64,000 bases of DNA from Pollenia angustigena (lineage: Eukaryota > Arthropoda > Insecta > Diptera > Polleniidae): the NCBI GenBank assembly GCA_930367215.1, contig OV884058.1:202572208-202636207 (forward strand). The letters are read 5' to 3'. Positions 53,827-64,000 of this stretch are shown piece by piece. The notes beneath the pieces are model-generated. The model did not search any database. It was not told the DNA's origin and saw only the letters and a list, made by a program, of their open reading frames with translations. The position numbers were made by a program, and so were the translations under genes. Every line of letters begins with the position of its first letter. Within the stretch, counting starts at the first letter, position 1.

Positions 53827-55490
53827 ATTGTTTATTACTTGTAAAAAATATTTTCTTAAGACCAAACGTTAAAAATCAAATTAAACAACTGTCGTTTTGT
53901 CAGATTGTTCGACCTAATTTATACACTCGTTTCCTTTTCCTTATGTAAAAAAAACAAGTGAAAAAGTAAATAACACTTTATTTTCCGCTAAAAAATAGAT
54001 CATAAATTTGCATACATTTGTTGTTGTGATTCCACAAGGTATTGTTGCACTTGTTTGTCATATGTATGTATATGCGACAACAAATGAAAAGGTCACAAGT
54101 GTGTAAAATTGGCAAAAAAAAAGTTCATAAAAAAGGATTGCTACTTGCATGCAAATTTGGGTTTCGTTAATGTTGGCGTCATAATTATTGCTTTATTTAT
54201 AAATATCTACGCAAGTGCAAACAAAAGTGTTTTACCTAAAAAATATATTTATGATAGGCGCAAATAAAAAACAACAATTGTCTGAAAAAACATTTCTTTT
54301 CCAAATTACATACTTATAAAAAACAAGAAAAGTCATAACAATGTTTTTTTTTTAAATCAACTTGTATAACGCAAAACACAATATCAAGTTTCTAAGTTTA
54401 CTTTGTCGCTAACAATTACATATACATACATACATACATACATACATACATACAGACATTCATACATACATACATATTTATATGCATGGTCTTTACAACT
54501 GATCACTTCTTTAAATGTTCTTTTCTCTAGAAGATCATATATAAGCAGCCTCCTACCTACATTTACACAACATCCTTTTTTTTTGAGCTTCTATTACAAG
54601 AGTGCGATTGGTTGTTCTATTTTCAATTCATCCATTATCATCAACAATTAAATGAGCCAAGCTAAAAACAAAATGCATACGTAATAAAACTATGATCTAC
54701 ACACCCACGCATAAAAATGTTTGTCCTTATAAAAGATACTTTGTCTGATGTAAATAAATTTCTCACAACACAAACGCACTTTTGTACATTAACTCTATTT
54801 TTGAACAACTAGTCCAAACTCCCATTTAATTTTGTCTTTGATATAACACTCCCTATATTATTTTAATGGCTGTTTATAAATTAAATATTATTATAAATAC
54901 AAACTATGTACATATGTATATATTTTCTTAAAACATTAGTTAACTTTTCAATATTTTTTATATTTTTGCACTCAAACTATAAAACTCACCTTTCAACCAT
55001 ATTTTGCCTTTTTTCAATAAATTAACCATCAAACAATTATATTTACTTCTTCCTACACATACTTACATTCAAAGATTTTCTTATTTTAAATTTTCTCTTT
55101 TTTTTTTTTTTTTTTTGTATTTACACACAAAAAAAAATTTTTTCTTCATATTGTGACTATTATTAGTTTATTTTTCGACTAATAATATGTTTACTATTTA
55201 CTCTAAAATATTTAAATATGTCGTGTGTAATAGTCGCATATTTTGTGTCGCATATTTTGGCAGTCGATGATCAACAAGACGGCATATTTTGTTTTGTTAT
55301 GTTATTTATATTCGTACATTTCGCATATACTGCGGCAGTTTGTAATGTGTGGTAGGAATATATTGATATTGTAGAAACAAAACATTTAATATTTATGGTG
55401 ACAAAAAATATGTTAAAGTTACGATATAAAATATATTTATACGGCGAAATATTTAATATTTTGCGCATTGTAATATTAAAAAGTTTCCAC
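53629..55490 (-). repeat. Right arm of the hAT palindrome
   Basis: Inverted copy of the left arm; its inner end is continuous with the transposase sequence, so this is probably the original orientation. Microsatellite (ACAT)n at about 54420-54470. Confidence 0.9.
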
Positions 55491-55923
55491 TGCATAAATA
55501 TTTTTGAATATTACTACAATGTTGTTAGTAAATTATGAATATTTTTGCAATATGAATACCTTTAAATATTTTAGTTTTGAATATTTACTGTCGTTTTCGG
55601 TATGAAGAAAAAAAACTATTTACTAGTTTTTAAACCCTGCTTGTATATACTTATTTTTTGTTTGATGACTTGAAGGTAAACGTTTATTCTCATGACAAAT
55701 ATTTATATTGTTTGGACCAGAGCTTCTACACAAATACCGGAATATTGGCATTTAAGGGCCATTACTGCCTATTAAATGTTTTTATTGCTGTAAAATTAGT
55801 CGTCAATATATAATAGTTGTATAATAGATACAATATTTTGGCGAATTTCGTATTGGAAGGTGTAGCATTGACCCATTAAACCCTTAAATCACTTTAAGAC
55901 GATAAACTTGTATATGATGTAGA

Positions 55924-56345
55924 CCAGCGGTAAATATTGAAAGGACTGCAAGTGGCAGGACTTTTTGAAGGCCTCTATACTCCTTTCTAAAAGATTCGCT
56001 TCGCATGATATCCTGCCTTCAGAAGTATGCCTTCTAGAAGGTACAAACTTCTTTTTAAAAGACCTTCTGAAATATTCAGTACACATTCGCTACTCCCTGC
56101 TTTGAGAAGGGAGAAAGGAAGGTGTTCAGTTTTATTTACTTTTTATTTTTAGTGACCTTCCTTACTCCCTTGTTTGGGAAGGGATCGAAGTTGTTTTTAA
56201 AGGAAGTGTGGAAGGCCTTGCGTCCAATGACAACCTGTGTAAAAAATAAATAAGTATGGAATGCGGCGAGAAGGGCTTCTGACTGCTTGTGACTGCTAAA
56301 TAAGGCCTTCTATTAGGCCTCTTTACTCATTATAGTTACCGCTGG
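55924..56345. repeat. Inverted-repeat element, CCAGCGGTAA ends
   Basis: CCAGCGGTAAATAT at the left faces ATAGTTACCGCTGG at the right; interior rich in AAGGCCTTC / GAAGG palindromes. Non-coding, 422 bp. Confidence 0.6.
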
Positions 56346-56349
56346 GAGA

Positions 56350-56937
56350 TATCTAGTTAACATTTAGAATAAAGAACTCGTTTTTGAATAAGTCCCAGAA
56401 AATTTTCTGCAAATACTGTGGTGTAAGGTATTAAATGGTCGGGCTTTATCGTCTATACTTTTATGTCTTCAATGTAACTGGTTTGCTACAAAATCTATCG
56501 GAGCTATGCCAATCAATTGTGCATAAAATAGAATAATTCTTTTGTTTCTTAAGCCATAAAAAACAATCAAACAATGTGTCAGATTTAATAAATTCAATCA
56601 ATAAAAAAGTATTTTATTTTAAATCAATCCAAAGTAGACAGCTTGTCTACATAAATTAGATTTTTGCCTTAATAAAAATTTTTAGCTCTTAAAATTTTTT
56701 CTTATATTTAAGCCGACTATGGCAAAAAAATATGCTGCTCTCAATTGTTATTTAAATAATAAATTGGATAATTTTGGCCGTTAAAATAAATCAATAATTA
56801 AAAATCTGAAAAATAAATAATAGCCCAATATTTTAAACAAAAGAATTTTTATGTTTTGAAATTAATTAGAAGCTAGAAATATTTAATTTATTGCATATAA
56901 GTATGAATATATGTATGTATGTATGTGTGTATGTATA
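56350..56937. other. No recognisable feature
   Basis: AT-rich spacer ending in a short (GTAT)n microsatellite at 56906-56935. Confidence 0.4.
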
Positions 56938-57288
56938 CCCTGCAAATAATAGAACCAGTACAAACACGCGTGTAAAGAGTAGCCCACAAGGGACCAGGAC
57001 TAGTCCAAAACTAACCCAAACGTATGGAAAAAAATATGGTATATTTAACATAACGATGTCCTAGGCGAGGACCATATAACCCACCTTTGGACCACCATGG
57101 TATACTCAAGAGGATTAGTTTTGAAGTCGTTTAAAAACGAAAGCATGTCGTTAAAAAACGAAGACATGTCGTCTCACTACAAACACTTTTTAACAATGAC
57201 ATGGTCCATGCTAGCATTACACCGGACTAGTCCATGGAGTAGTCCATCTTATTAAAATGGATTAGGTGGTCCAATATTATTTGCAGGG
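56938..57288. mobile_element. TA-flanked MITE, CCCTGCAAATAATA ends
   Basis: CCCTGCAAATAATA at the left, TATTATTTGCAGGG at the right, TA on both sides. Interior rich in GGACTAGTCC and GGTCCA palindromes, 351 bp, non-coding. Confidence 0.85.
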
Positions 57289-57689
57289 TAAATACACAGA
57301 TAATTTAGATTTAAACATTTTTTAGTCACGCTTAAAAGAAAAAATTTAAAGAATTTAAAAGAATGTCTAAAAGGTTGTATTTCATGATAAACATTTAAAA
57401 TGCTTTTATCTATGTGAAACAAATTTTAAATTAGTCTATCGCTTTTTATAAAAGCGTGTTGTTATTTATTTAAATTATAAAATTTATTTCAAATTTTTGA
57501 AAAAATATATATTAATGGAAATTTGATTTTTGAAAAAAAAAACAAAATCTTCGTTCACAATAGGCAGCAACATTTTCACTGGTGTTCAAAATACAGCAAA
57601 AATCTTTTTCACAAACTCATACACTTTGCATTAGGAAACATTTTGAAAATTTTGCCCACAACAAAAATATTTACTTGCTTTTATTATTA

Positions 57690-58206
57690 CAGTAGAATCC
57701 CGATAATTCGTATTCGCAAGGGACCGGCAATTTCTTACGAATTATAGGGGGTTTCGATTTAACGGGGTTAAAATAAAATAAATACGAATAAACGGGGTTT
57801 TTCAATTTATTTACTAAAACGATACAAAAAACATAAAAAAACAATTGTTAAAAATAAAATATATAAAAATTATACATACAAATTATTCATGTAACAAACT
57901 GATCTTAAGAAAATAAATCCACACACAAGCAAAAACCCACGCAGAATTAAAATAGTGGTACACAAAAATCATTCTTTCCATGTTTTTGTTGTTTTTATTA
58001 CGAATTATAAGTGGTAGTTATCAAACAATTACGATTTATGAGAGGTAAAGAAGATTTTATTTGAAAAAAAAAAATTACGAATTAGCGAGGGGACCAAAAT
58101 GTATGGAAATTTTACGAATTAACGAGATTTTTTCAAGGGACCGACAGTTTATTACGAATTATCGGGAATTACGATTATCGGGGTACGAATTATCGGGATT
58201 TGACTG
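57690..58206. mobile_element. pogo/Tigger-type MITE
   Basis: CAGTAGAATCCCGATAATTC at the left, CGAATTATCGGGATTTGACTG reduced form at the right, TA flanks (57688-57689, 58207-58208). CAGT...CCGATAAT-type ends are typical of the pogo/Tigger branch. Subterminal copies of ATTACGAATTA. 517 bp, non-coding. Confidence 0.85.
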
Positions 58207-58408
58207 TACTATTTTTTAAAACATTTTGTGAAAATTTTCATTCAAAACTAGACATCATTCTCCATTTAATACAAATTGTTGCTGAAGTAAAAGTTGACTC
58301 AACTTTTTAAAATAACTTTAGTTAGATTTTTGTTCGAAGTCTGTCAAGCCCGATTATATGATATCCTACACCACAGTATTTAAAAGCACATCATGCTTAT
58401 GTGTCCAT

Positions 58409-59120
58409 TAGTGCTGGGAAACTATCGATATTATCGATAGTCTTAAAATATCGAAAATATCGATAGGAAAAATTTAAATATCGATACTTTTATTATTTAA
58501 AATACAGCTATGAAGACATCTAACAGCAGCTATACACACACAGTTTTTTGCCGCAAATTTTTACTTGCTATTATTAATTCGCGCTGAATTACAGCAATGA
58601 ATACAAACAACAAGAATGGCAAGTGGTATGGATAGCTTAGCAGTGCTTTTTACTTCTAATTAAAGGCCTTTAAGTCGAAATTTGTAGGGACTGAAATGTC
58701 AAATATTTTTGTAATGTTGTAAAAAATGCAAATCCAAATGTAATTTCAAGCACAGGACAAAACAATGGACGACCATTAGAGGATAAGTCCGCTTGATTGA
58801 TTACCTAATTGGGCTTAGAATTTAGAAAATGTTCATAGTTGCAATGGAATATCTTATAGTCCCTGTTACTTCAGTTCCTTCAGAAAGGTACTTATCAATT
58901 TTTAAAAAACTGCCATCTTAAATAACGTGCGTATATACATACGTCTCATACATTCAATAAAGTGATAAAAACAACGGACAGTAGCCTTATAAAAAAATAA
59001 TTAAAGTTTTCCTGCACAAGTAAAAACATTCAGTCGATAGTAATATCGATATATCGATAGTGAAATCTGAACTATCGATAAACATCGATAGTAGAAAATA
59101 TCGATAGTATCCCAGCACTA
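58409..59120. mobile_element. Non-autonomous hAT element, TAGTGCTGGGA ends with TATCGATA arrays
   Basis: TAGTGCTGGGAAACTATCGA at the left, TATCCCAGCACTA at the right, perfect 8-bp duplication GTGTCCAT (58401-58408, 59121-59128). The first ~90 and last ~80 bases hold repeated ATCGATA motifs. 712 bp; no transposase. Confidence 0.93.
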
Positions 59121-59139
59121 GTGTCCATATTAATATGGA

Positions 59140-59880
59140 TTTATCTATGTTTATAAACATAAGCTTGTGAGAGGCAGAAATCGCCCCCTATTTTCCCCTT
59201 GTTGTCCTATTTCTGAAAAATCACATAGCTTATGTATCCATATAAATATATTTCTATCTATGATTTAAATTTCATTAAAATCGGTTTGATAGTTTCTGAG
59301 AGGCAGAAATTTCCCACTATCTTCTCTCGTGGTCCTACGATTCGGCCCATTTTCAATAGGCTTGGTCCTTCTGCTAATAAGAACCTTTGATCAAATTATC
59401 TCTAAAAGTGCGACCTGTACTTTGCGCACAAGGTTACATGGACAGCCAGCCTGCCAGCCGGACGGACATCATTTGTTTGACTCAGAAAGTGATTCTAATG
59501 GCTAATAAATCACAAATGGCTTAAACGCTGGTTTAGTTGAACTAAACTTGAATTTACATGTAGTTTAAACTCAACAAGTTAAAAAAATAACATGTGGTAG
59601 CACTACGATAAATCTTATCAAATTCATATGGTCTGTATTGGTAGTTTAAACGCCCAATTTTATGCGTTTAAATATGGTTTATATATTTGAAGATTTATAG
59701 ATTTTTTGGTTTAAACACATTTTAAACCAAAACGAGAGTTTAACTTGCTCCGATTTATTAGCCTTAAGTCGATCGGTATACTTTAAGGTGGGTCTATCAC
59801 CAATATTTTAAGGCGTTCCACACATCAGCACAAATGCATAATACCCTCTCCACTATTGTGGTGTGGGTATAAAAACAACA
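59140..59880. repeat. Dispersed fly repeat, interrupted by a MITE
   Basis: GAGAGGCAGAAAT repeated twice, then GCGCACAAGGTTACATGGAC and GCCAGCCGGACGGACATC, then beyond the MITE TCGATCGGTATACTTTAAGG and ATAATACCCTCTCCACTATTG. Related pieces at 36238 and, inverted, 61190. Confidence 0.65.
59499..59764. mobile_element. Harbinger-like MITE (TAA duplication)
   Basis: TGGCTAATAAATC at the left, GATTTATTAGCC at the right. TAA occurs on both sides (59496-59498, 59765-59767), and the host repeat would read GATTCTAAGTCG without it. A 3-bp TAA duplication fits PIF/Harbinger. 266 bp. Confidence 0.75.
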
Positions 59881-60206
59881 TTGTTGCTCCCATTGTGAAC
59901 AAAGCTTAAAGGTTTCTTTATCTAAAATGTTTAAAACTTAACTTGTCAAAGCAAAATGTACCTATTGATTACGAGAGAATACGGATACAAAATATGGCAA
60001 GTGATCGTTAAATGTTTATTTCCTAAACCATTTTAGATACTTATGTTTGTATTCTCATCTAAAGGGCTGCATGAAAAATTTCATTCATAAGCATATTGAA
60101 ATTTTAATTCACTGAAGCTCATGTTCGAATAAAATTGAGATTACTAAACAAACCGCGGTTTAATTAATGCAACTAGAGAGTGCTCAACACTATCACAAAA
60201 GTCTTA

Positions 60207-60463
60207 AGGCCCAACCAAAATGTGCATAATTAAATGTGCGAATTCATTTAATCTTATGGGCCAAACAATATTAAACTTAAAGAAACTTTTTGTTAAATTT
60301 TATAAAACTGTCATTTGCTTAAGTGAAGTGCGAAACTGGTCGCATATTCCGTACGGAACCAAATGTTTTTTATTTGTTTTTGTTTTTTTAAATGCATTTG
60401 AGAGGCTTTTCGTTGATTTTTGACAGTAGCCTTAGCTTGTTTATGCATATTCTGGTTGGACCT
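60207..60463. mobile_element. TTA-flanked MITE, AGGCCCAACCA ends
   Basis: AGGCCCAACCAAAATGTGCA at the left, TGCATATTCTGGTTGGACCT at the right; TTA at 60204-60206 and 60464-60466. It is the uninterrupted relative of 17865-20693 and provides the empty site for the Mutator-like element there. PIF/Harbinger-like by its duplication. Confidence 0.82.
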
Positions 60464-60464
60464 T

Positions 60465-61170
60465 TACGTATTAAAGGAAAATACAACCCTGTCATGACAA
60501 GGTGTTATTGTTTTTTGAAAATTTCAAACAATAATAAGATCAGGGAACATTTTACTTAAGACTTTGACAAATAGAGATTGTTGCAAGGCGAATTAAACTA
60601 AAGGTGGTGTCAAAACGCCATTTGAATTGTTGTTTTTTTTTTTTTTTTTTTGTTATTTTAAAATTTATATTGATTAATATGTACTTCCTAATCTTGTTGC
60701 ATTTACCCTACATGGTTATTCTTGTTTTTTGTTTGTTTCTTAAATGTTTTTCTTTTCTTTCAGCTGGCAACACTGGCTTTTAAGTCATAGTGTTTTTCCA
60801 TAAACTTTTCGAGATTTATTTAAGGTTTATTTTTGTTTCAGAGTTGTTAATGTACATATTCTCTTGTATAAGTGAACGAACTAACTTCTTATTTCATCCT
60901 ACTTGGCTCTTAAATATCGAGTGTTAATTGCTCTCATGTGACAGTTATTCATCTTACTTAAGGTCGGGAACAGGGGCCAAATTACCGCATTCGATATCGA
61001 TCGAAATTATAATGTAATTTAAATGGGAACTCCGATCGATATCGGATGCCGTCATGCTGTTTTTGTTAATATTGTAGAACTGTAACCATCAGCAATTTAA
61101 TTCGTAACGCAAAAACAACCCATCACAAACAGTAACACCACAAATTATTAATCCCACCTTTTAGACCTTT
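60465..61170. other. Spacer with a small palindromic MITE
   Basis: 60974-61053 (GCCAAATTACCGCATTCGAT ... ATCGATATCGGATGCCGT) resembles 40194-40272. Remaining sequence shows nothing recognisable. Confidence 0.5.
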
Positions 61171-61412
61171 AAGTATACCGATCGACTCAGAATCCCTTTC
61201 TAAGTCGAATTAACGATGTCCGACCGGCTGGTAGGCTGTCCAAGTAAACTTTGTTGTGCGCAAAGTACGGGTCGCGACCTAGACTTTTGAACAGTGGTGC
61301 AAATGGGTCCATAATTTTACATAGCCCCCATACCAGCTTATTTCCGAATTAGCGTCTTTTTGCCCATTAATCATCTTATTATGCTGGTGTTTAGATTCAA
61401 TTTGGTCAAATC

Positions 61413-62843
61413 TAGGGATGCCAATCGGGATTGAATTTAGAAAATCCCGGGATTCGGGATCTTGAAATCCCGATCCGGGAGTTATTTTAAATAAACAACA
61501 CTTTTTTTTTAATATTTTTAATTAGGCTTAAGTTCATGAAATTTAATTTTTATTAAATTATTTTTATGAAGAAAGGAATTTTACAACATGAAAATTAATT
61601 AAAATTGTTATTGATAATCTTTCATTCTTGACGTGGCTCGGGCTCGAACCCTGGCCGGCAGGTTACCATGACATGTTTCGATCGCAACCACTAGATCTCC
61701 TCAGAAGGATTTGCCGTCTTACACTCGCAGCCATCGACGACTGCTGAAGTCACTAGTCAAACATCAATCCTTAAACCAAATTGTATTTTAACATTTGGTA
61801 GATCGAAATTTGCTTTCCTGAATGATTATCCATTTTAATTGATTTTACATGTTTTTTCCTTTACTTCTGTTTTTTCGTACTTTCGTCAAGAATTTTTCTT
61901 GAAGTCCAAGTACATTTTTTGTTTTTTCACTTTGTCTTTCTCTTTTCTGTTGACCTTTTTCAGCACAACTTGAAGGACAAATGTACACATAGAGCTCGTG
62001 CCTTAGCTTTAACAATAATTAGTATTGTGGTTATTTTGTTGAACTATTTATGGTTTTTAATCCAAATTTTTAATATTTTTAATTAGGCTTAAGTTCATGA
62101 AATTTAATTTTTATTAAATTATTTTTATGAAGAAAGGAATTTTACAACATGAAAATTAATTAAAATTGTTATTGATAATCTTTCATTCTTAACGTGGCTC
62201 GGGCTCGAAACCTGGCCGGCAGGTTACCATGACATGTTTCGATCGCAACCACTCGATCTCCTCAGATGGATTTGCCGTCTTACACTCGCAGCCATCGACG
62301 ACTGCTGAAGTCACTAGTCAAACAGCAATCCTTAAACCAAATTGTATTTTAACATTTGGTAGATCGAAATTTGCTTTCCTGAATGATTATCCATTTTAAT
62401 TGATTTTACATGTTTTTTCTTTTACTTCTGTTTTTTTGTACTTTCGTCAAGAATTTTTCTTGAAGTCCAAGTACATTTTTTGTTTTTTCACTTTGTCTTT
62501 CTCTTTTCTGTTGACCTTTTTCAGCACAACTTGAAGGACAAATGTACACATAGAGCTCGTGCCTTAGCTTTAACAATAATTAGTATTGTGGTTATTTTGT
62601 TGAACTATTTATGGTTTTTAATCCAAATTTTTAATATTTTTAATTAGGCTTAAGTTCATGAAATTTAATTTTTATTAAATTATTTTTATGAAGAAAGGAA
62701 TTTTACAACATGAAAATTAATTAAAATTGTTATTGATAATCTTTCATTCTTGACGTGGCTCGGGCTCGAACTTTTTTGTTTATTTATGAATTTGTCAATC
62801 CCGAAAAATCCCGCGATTCGGAATTTCCCGTTTGGCATCCCTA
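61413..62843. mobile_element. hAT-type element, TAGGGATGCCAA ends, holding a tandem SINE-like array
   Basis: TAGGGATGCCAATCGGGATT at the left, TTTGGCATCCCTA at the right, with ATCCCG repeats next to both ends. Flanks GTCAAATC and GTCAAAAA, a 6-of-8 duplication. The surrounding fly repeat (61190-61412, 62844-63150) is continuous without it. Confidence 0.75.
61511..62770 (-). repeat. 561-bp tandem array with tRNA-like heads
   Basis: AATATTTTTAATTAGGCTTA starts at 61511, 62072 and 62633, an exact 561-bp period; the third unit is cut after 138 bases. On the minus strand each unit has a tRNA-like segment with B box GGTTCGAGCCC (first full unit near 61640-61650; the second reads GGTTTCGAGCCC), a possible GATCTAGTGGTTGCGATCGA D-arm side, and a ~140-base AT-rich tail. 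Units are nearly identical, so the array is young. Confidence 0.85.
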
Positions 62844-63155
62844 GTCAAAAATTAATTCATCGCAACCGATATCATCTTACCAAATTTAATTGGAGTCGGT
62901 CCATATTTGACCATAGCTCCAATACAAATATTTCCCCCAAAAATAACTTTTAAATCCATAACATCCTTATCAATGGTGATATTAACAAAAAAATGGACGG
63001 AAATAACTTTTACGATAGGTACTATGTCATGACAAAATGTGGTCCTGCTAGGCTTTAAATTAACCAAAGGCCCCATATAAACCCCATCCTGAATGTTTGT
63101 CATTCCATGTGAAACTTTTTTCTTATTCATCTCTGCCCACATAAAGTATACATAT

Positions 63156-63821
63156 TGTTACGTTACTGCCTTTCAATAACGTTTTGGTTTATTTCCTTTA
63201 TAATAAACCGTTCCGAGTTCTTTTATTGCAATTCAAATAAAACAAATAAACACAACACTTTTGCTACTGTTTACAATTTAGACACCTTTATTTAGTACTT
63301 AGTCACTTTAACAACCGTAATTTTATAATCTTCACAGCGCGATACGTTTTTGACAAAGTCAGAACTTAGAATGAATCATGCCATCTCTTGCGATCCTATT
63401 TATACTCGGGCAAATGACCATAGAACGTTCGAGTTCTGAAGTCTAGATGGCTCTATAAAGTTTTAATAACGGCTATTTCGTTAATTAAACTTATTCAGCT
63501 ATTACTATCTATATGGCTGAATTAATTGAGTTATTAGGCATCATAAACTAAGGCATACTTTTAGGCGTTGCCATAAATTGAAATAACTTAATAACGAACA
63601 TTCTAGTTTACAGTGAAGTACAATTATGCACAACAATTTTAACATTACATCTGTACATTGATTTTTACACTAGAAGTGTGCATACTTATACAATAACAAT
63701 TTTAACTAATAAAATAACTAGCAAATACTTAATAACCAATCAATACAAGATAACACATAAATTAATCTAATTCTTAACCAATAATTACAAATAATTCTTA
63801 ACTAAAGTTACTTTCGTAACA
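63156..63821 (-). repeat. 3' LTR of a Ty3/gypsy retrotransposon (666 bp)
   Basis: TGTTACGTTACTGCC at the low end, CTTTCGTAACA at the high end. On the minus strand it is preceded by the polypurine tract AAGTGGGGGGCAG (63822-63834), which overlaps the pol stop. A minus-strand TATAAATAGG lies at 63395-63404. Confidence 0.88.
63395..63404 (-). promoter_or_regulatory. TATA box in the gypsy LTR
   Basis: Minus-strand TATAAATAGG in the middle of the LTR, a plausible U3 promoter element. Confidence 0.6.
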
Positions 63822-63832
63822 CTGCCCCCCAC

Positions 63833-64000
63833 TTAAGCCTGTTCGTCCCGAATAGGCTCAAAATCACCTCTTCCATAAGGGGCTAATCGTTCCAAATGAA
63901 CAACTTTCATTTTGGCTCTTGGACTTTTATATTTCTGTATTCGGTATACAACATCATTTAATTTCTTTATCACCTTATATGGACCATCCCAATGTGTCTG
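63833..64000 (-). CDS. pol: Ty3/gypsy Pol, integrase C-terminus (partial)
   Basis: The last 55 codons of pol, running off the right edge. It begins QTHWDGPYKVIKKLNDVVYR and includes KMKVVHLERLAPYGRG, the GPY/F-type integrase C-terminal module of Ty3/gypsy elements. It ends TAA immediately before the polypurine tract and 3' LTR. No lesions in the visible part. Confidence 0.9.
   Translation of the reverse strand, partial: QTHWDGPYKVIKKLNDVVYRIQKYKSPRAKMKVVHLERLAPYGRGDFEPIRDEQA

Larger units (their letters stand above)
51117..55639. mobile_element. 4.5 kb hAT element with giant internal palindrome
   Basis: CAGGGTTTAAAAA at the left, TTTTTAAACCCTG at the right; perfect 8-bp duplication CTTGTATA (51109-51116, 55640-55647). 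Outer ~160 bp on each side differ from each other apart from the ends. From about 51273 to 53126 and 53629 to 55490 the sequence is a nearly perfect inverted repeat with only a few small indels. The 500-bp centre holds hAT transposase coding sequence on the minus strand. Confidence 0.93.

Noticed and set aside
53751..53948. 65-codon frame, duplicated at 52803-53000
   Set aside because: Antisense to the duplicated BED-finger start of the transposase in the palindrome arms.
58409..59120. TATCGATA clusters as a host promoter with DREF sites
   Set aside because: The clusters are confined to the two ends of a hAT element with perfect target duplications and no gene lies next to them.
62852..63142. 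96-codon minus-strand frame
   Set aside because: Lies in a dispersed fly repeat (TCGGTCCATATTTGACC type); no coding features.

Overview
This is intergenic-rich, AT-rich insect nuclear DNA, most likely from a calyptrate fly (blow fly / house fly type). The evidence is three small intron-containing cuticle-type genes with TATA boxes and 61-69 bp introns, fly-type BEL/Pao and Ty3/gypsy retrotransposons, Penelope-like and LINE fragments, many hAT, TA-flanked and Helitron elements, and no bacterial-style gene packing. The organism call is an inference.

Layout. 1-10578 (minus): a tandem BEL/Pao array, partial internal region - LTR (3823-4273) - full internal region - LTR (10132-10578). The two internal copies are almost identical at an offset of 6310 bp and share the same gag deletion and in-frame pol stop. 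10579-13400: a small inverted-repeat element and a 1.6 kb hAT-type element with an internal tandem repeat. 13763-14433 (minus) and 23904-24590 (plus): two paralogous, divergently transcribed alanine-rich cuticle-type genes. The 9.4 kb between them holds a Russian-doll nest: TA-flanked foldback > hAT > (pogo/Tigger remnant) > hAT > TTA-flanked element > Mutator-like element with 9-bp duplication > TA-flanked foldback. 24700-31130: LINE fragments, a tRNA-derived repeat, a short Helitron and a 1 kb MITE inserted in a LINE. 31218-31755 (minus): a third cuticle-type gene. 32600-41400: a DINE-like Helitron end, foldback repeats with hammerhead-ribozyme-like cores, a hAT element, and a Penelope-like element (minus) broken by several MITEs.

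41683-46887: a 5.2 kb DNA transposon with ~92-bp terminal inverted repeats that carries an intron-containing, now broken, gene of a protein family I know only as multi-copy 'uncharacterized protein' in arthropods. A 2.5 kb hAT sits in its coding exon and would leave the frame intact if excised. 47550-49977: a second inverted-repeat element with the C-terminal end of another such arthropod family. 51117-55639: a 4.5 kb hAT element with perfect 8-bp target duplication whose interior is a giant palindrome (arms ~1.85 kb), both arms carrying the BED-finger start of the transposase. 55900-63150: further MITEs, hAT and Harbinger-like elements, including a hAT that contains a 561-bp tandem array with tRNA-like heads. 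63156-64000 (minus): 3' LTR and integrase C-terminus of a Ty3/gypsy element.

The only plausible host genes are the three cuticle-type genes, which share signal peptide, a four-codon first exon and promoter spacing. Everything else recognisable is mobile DNA in various stages of decay. All homology statements come from reading motifs; no search was run.
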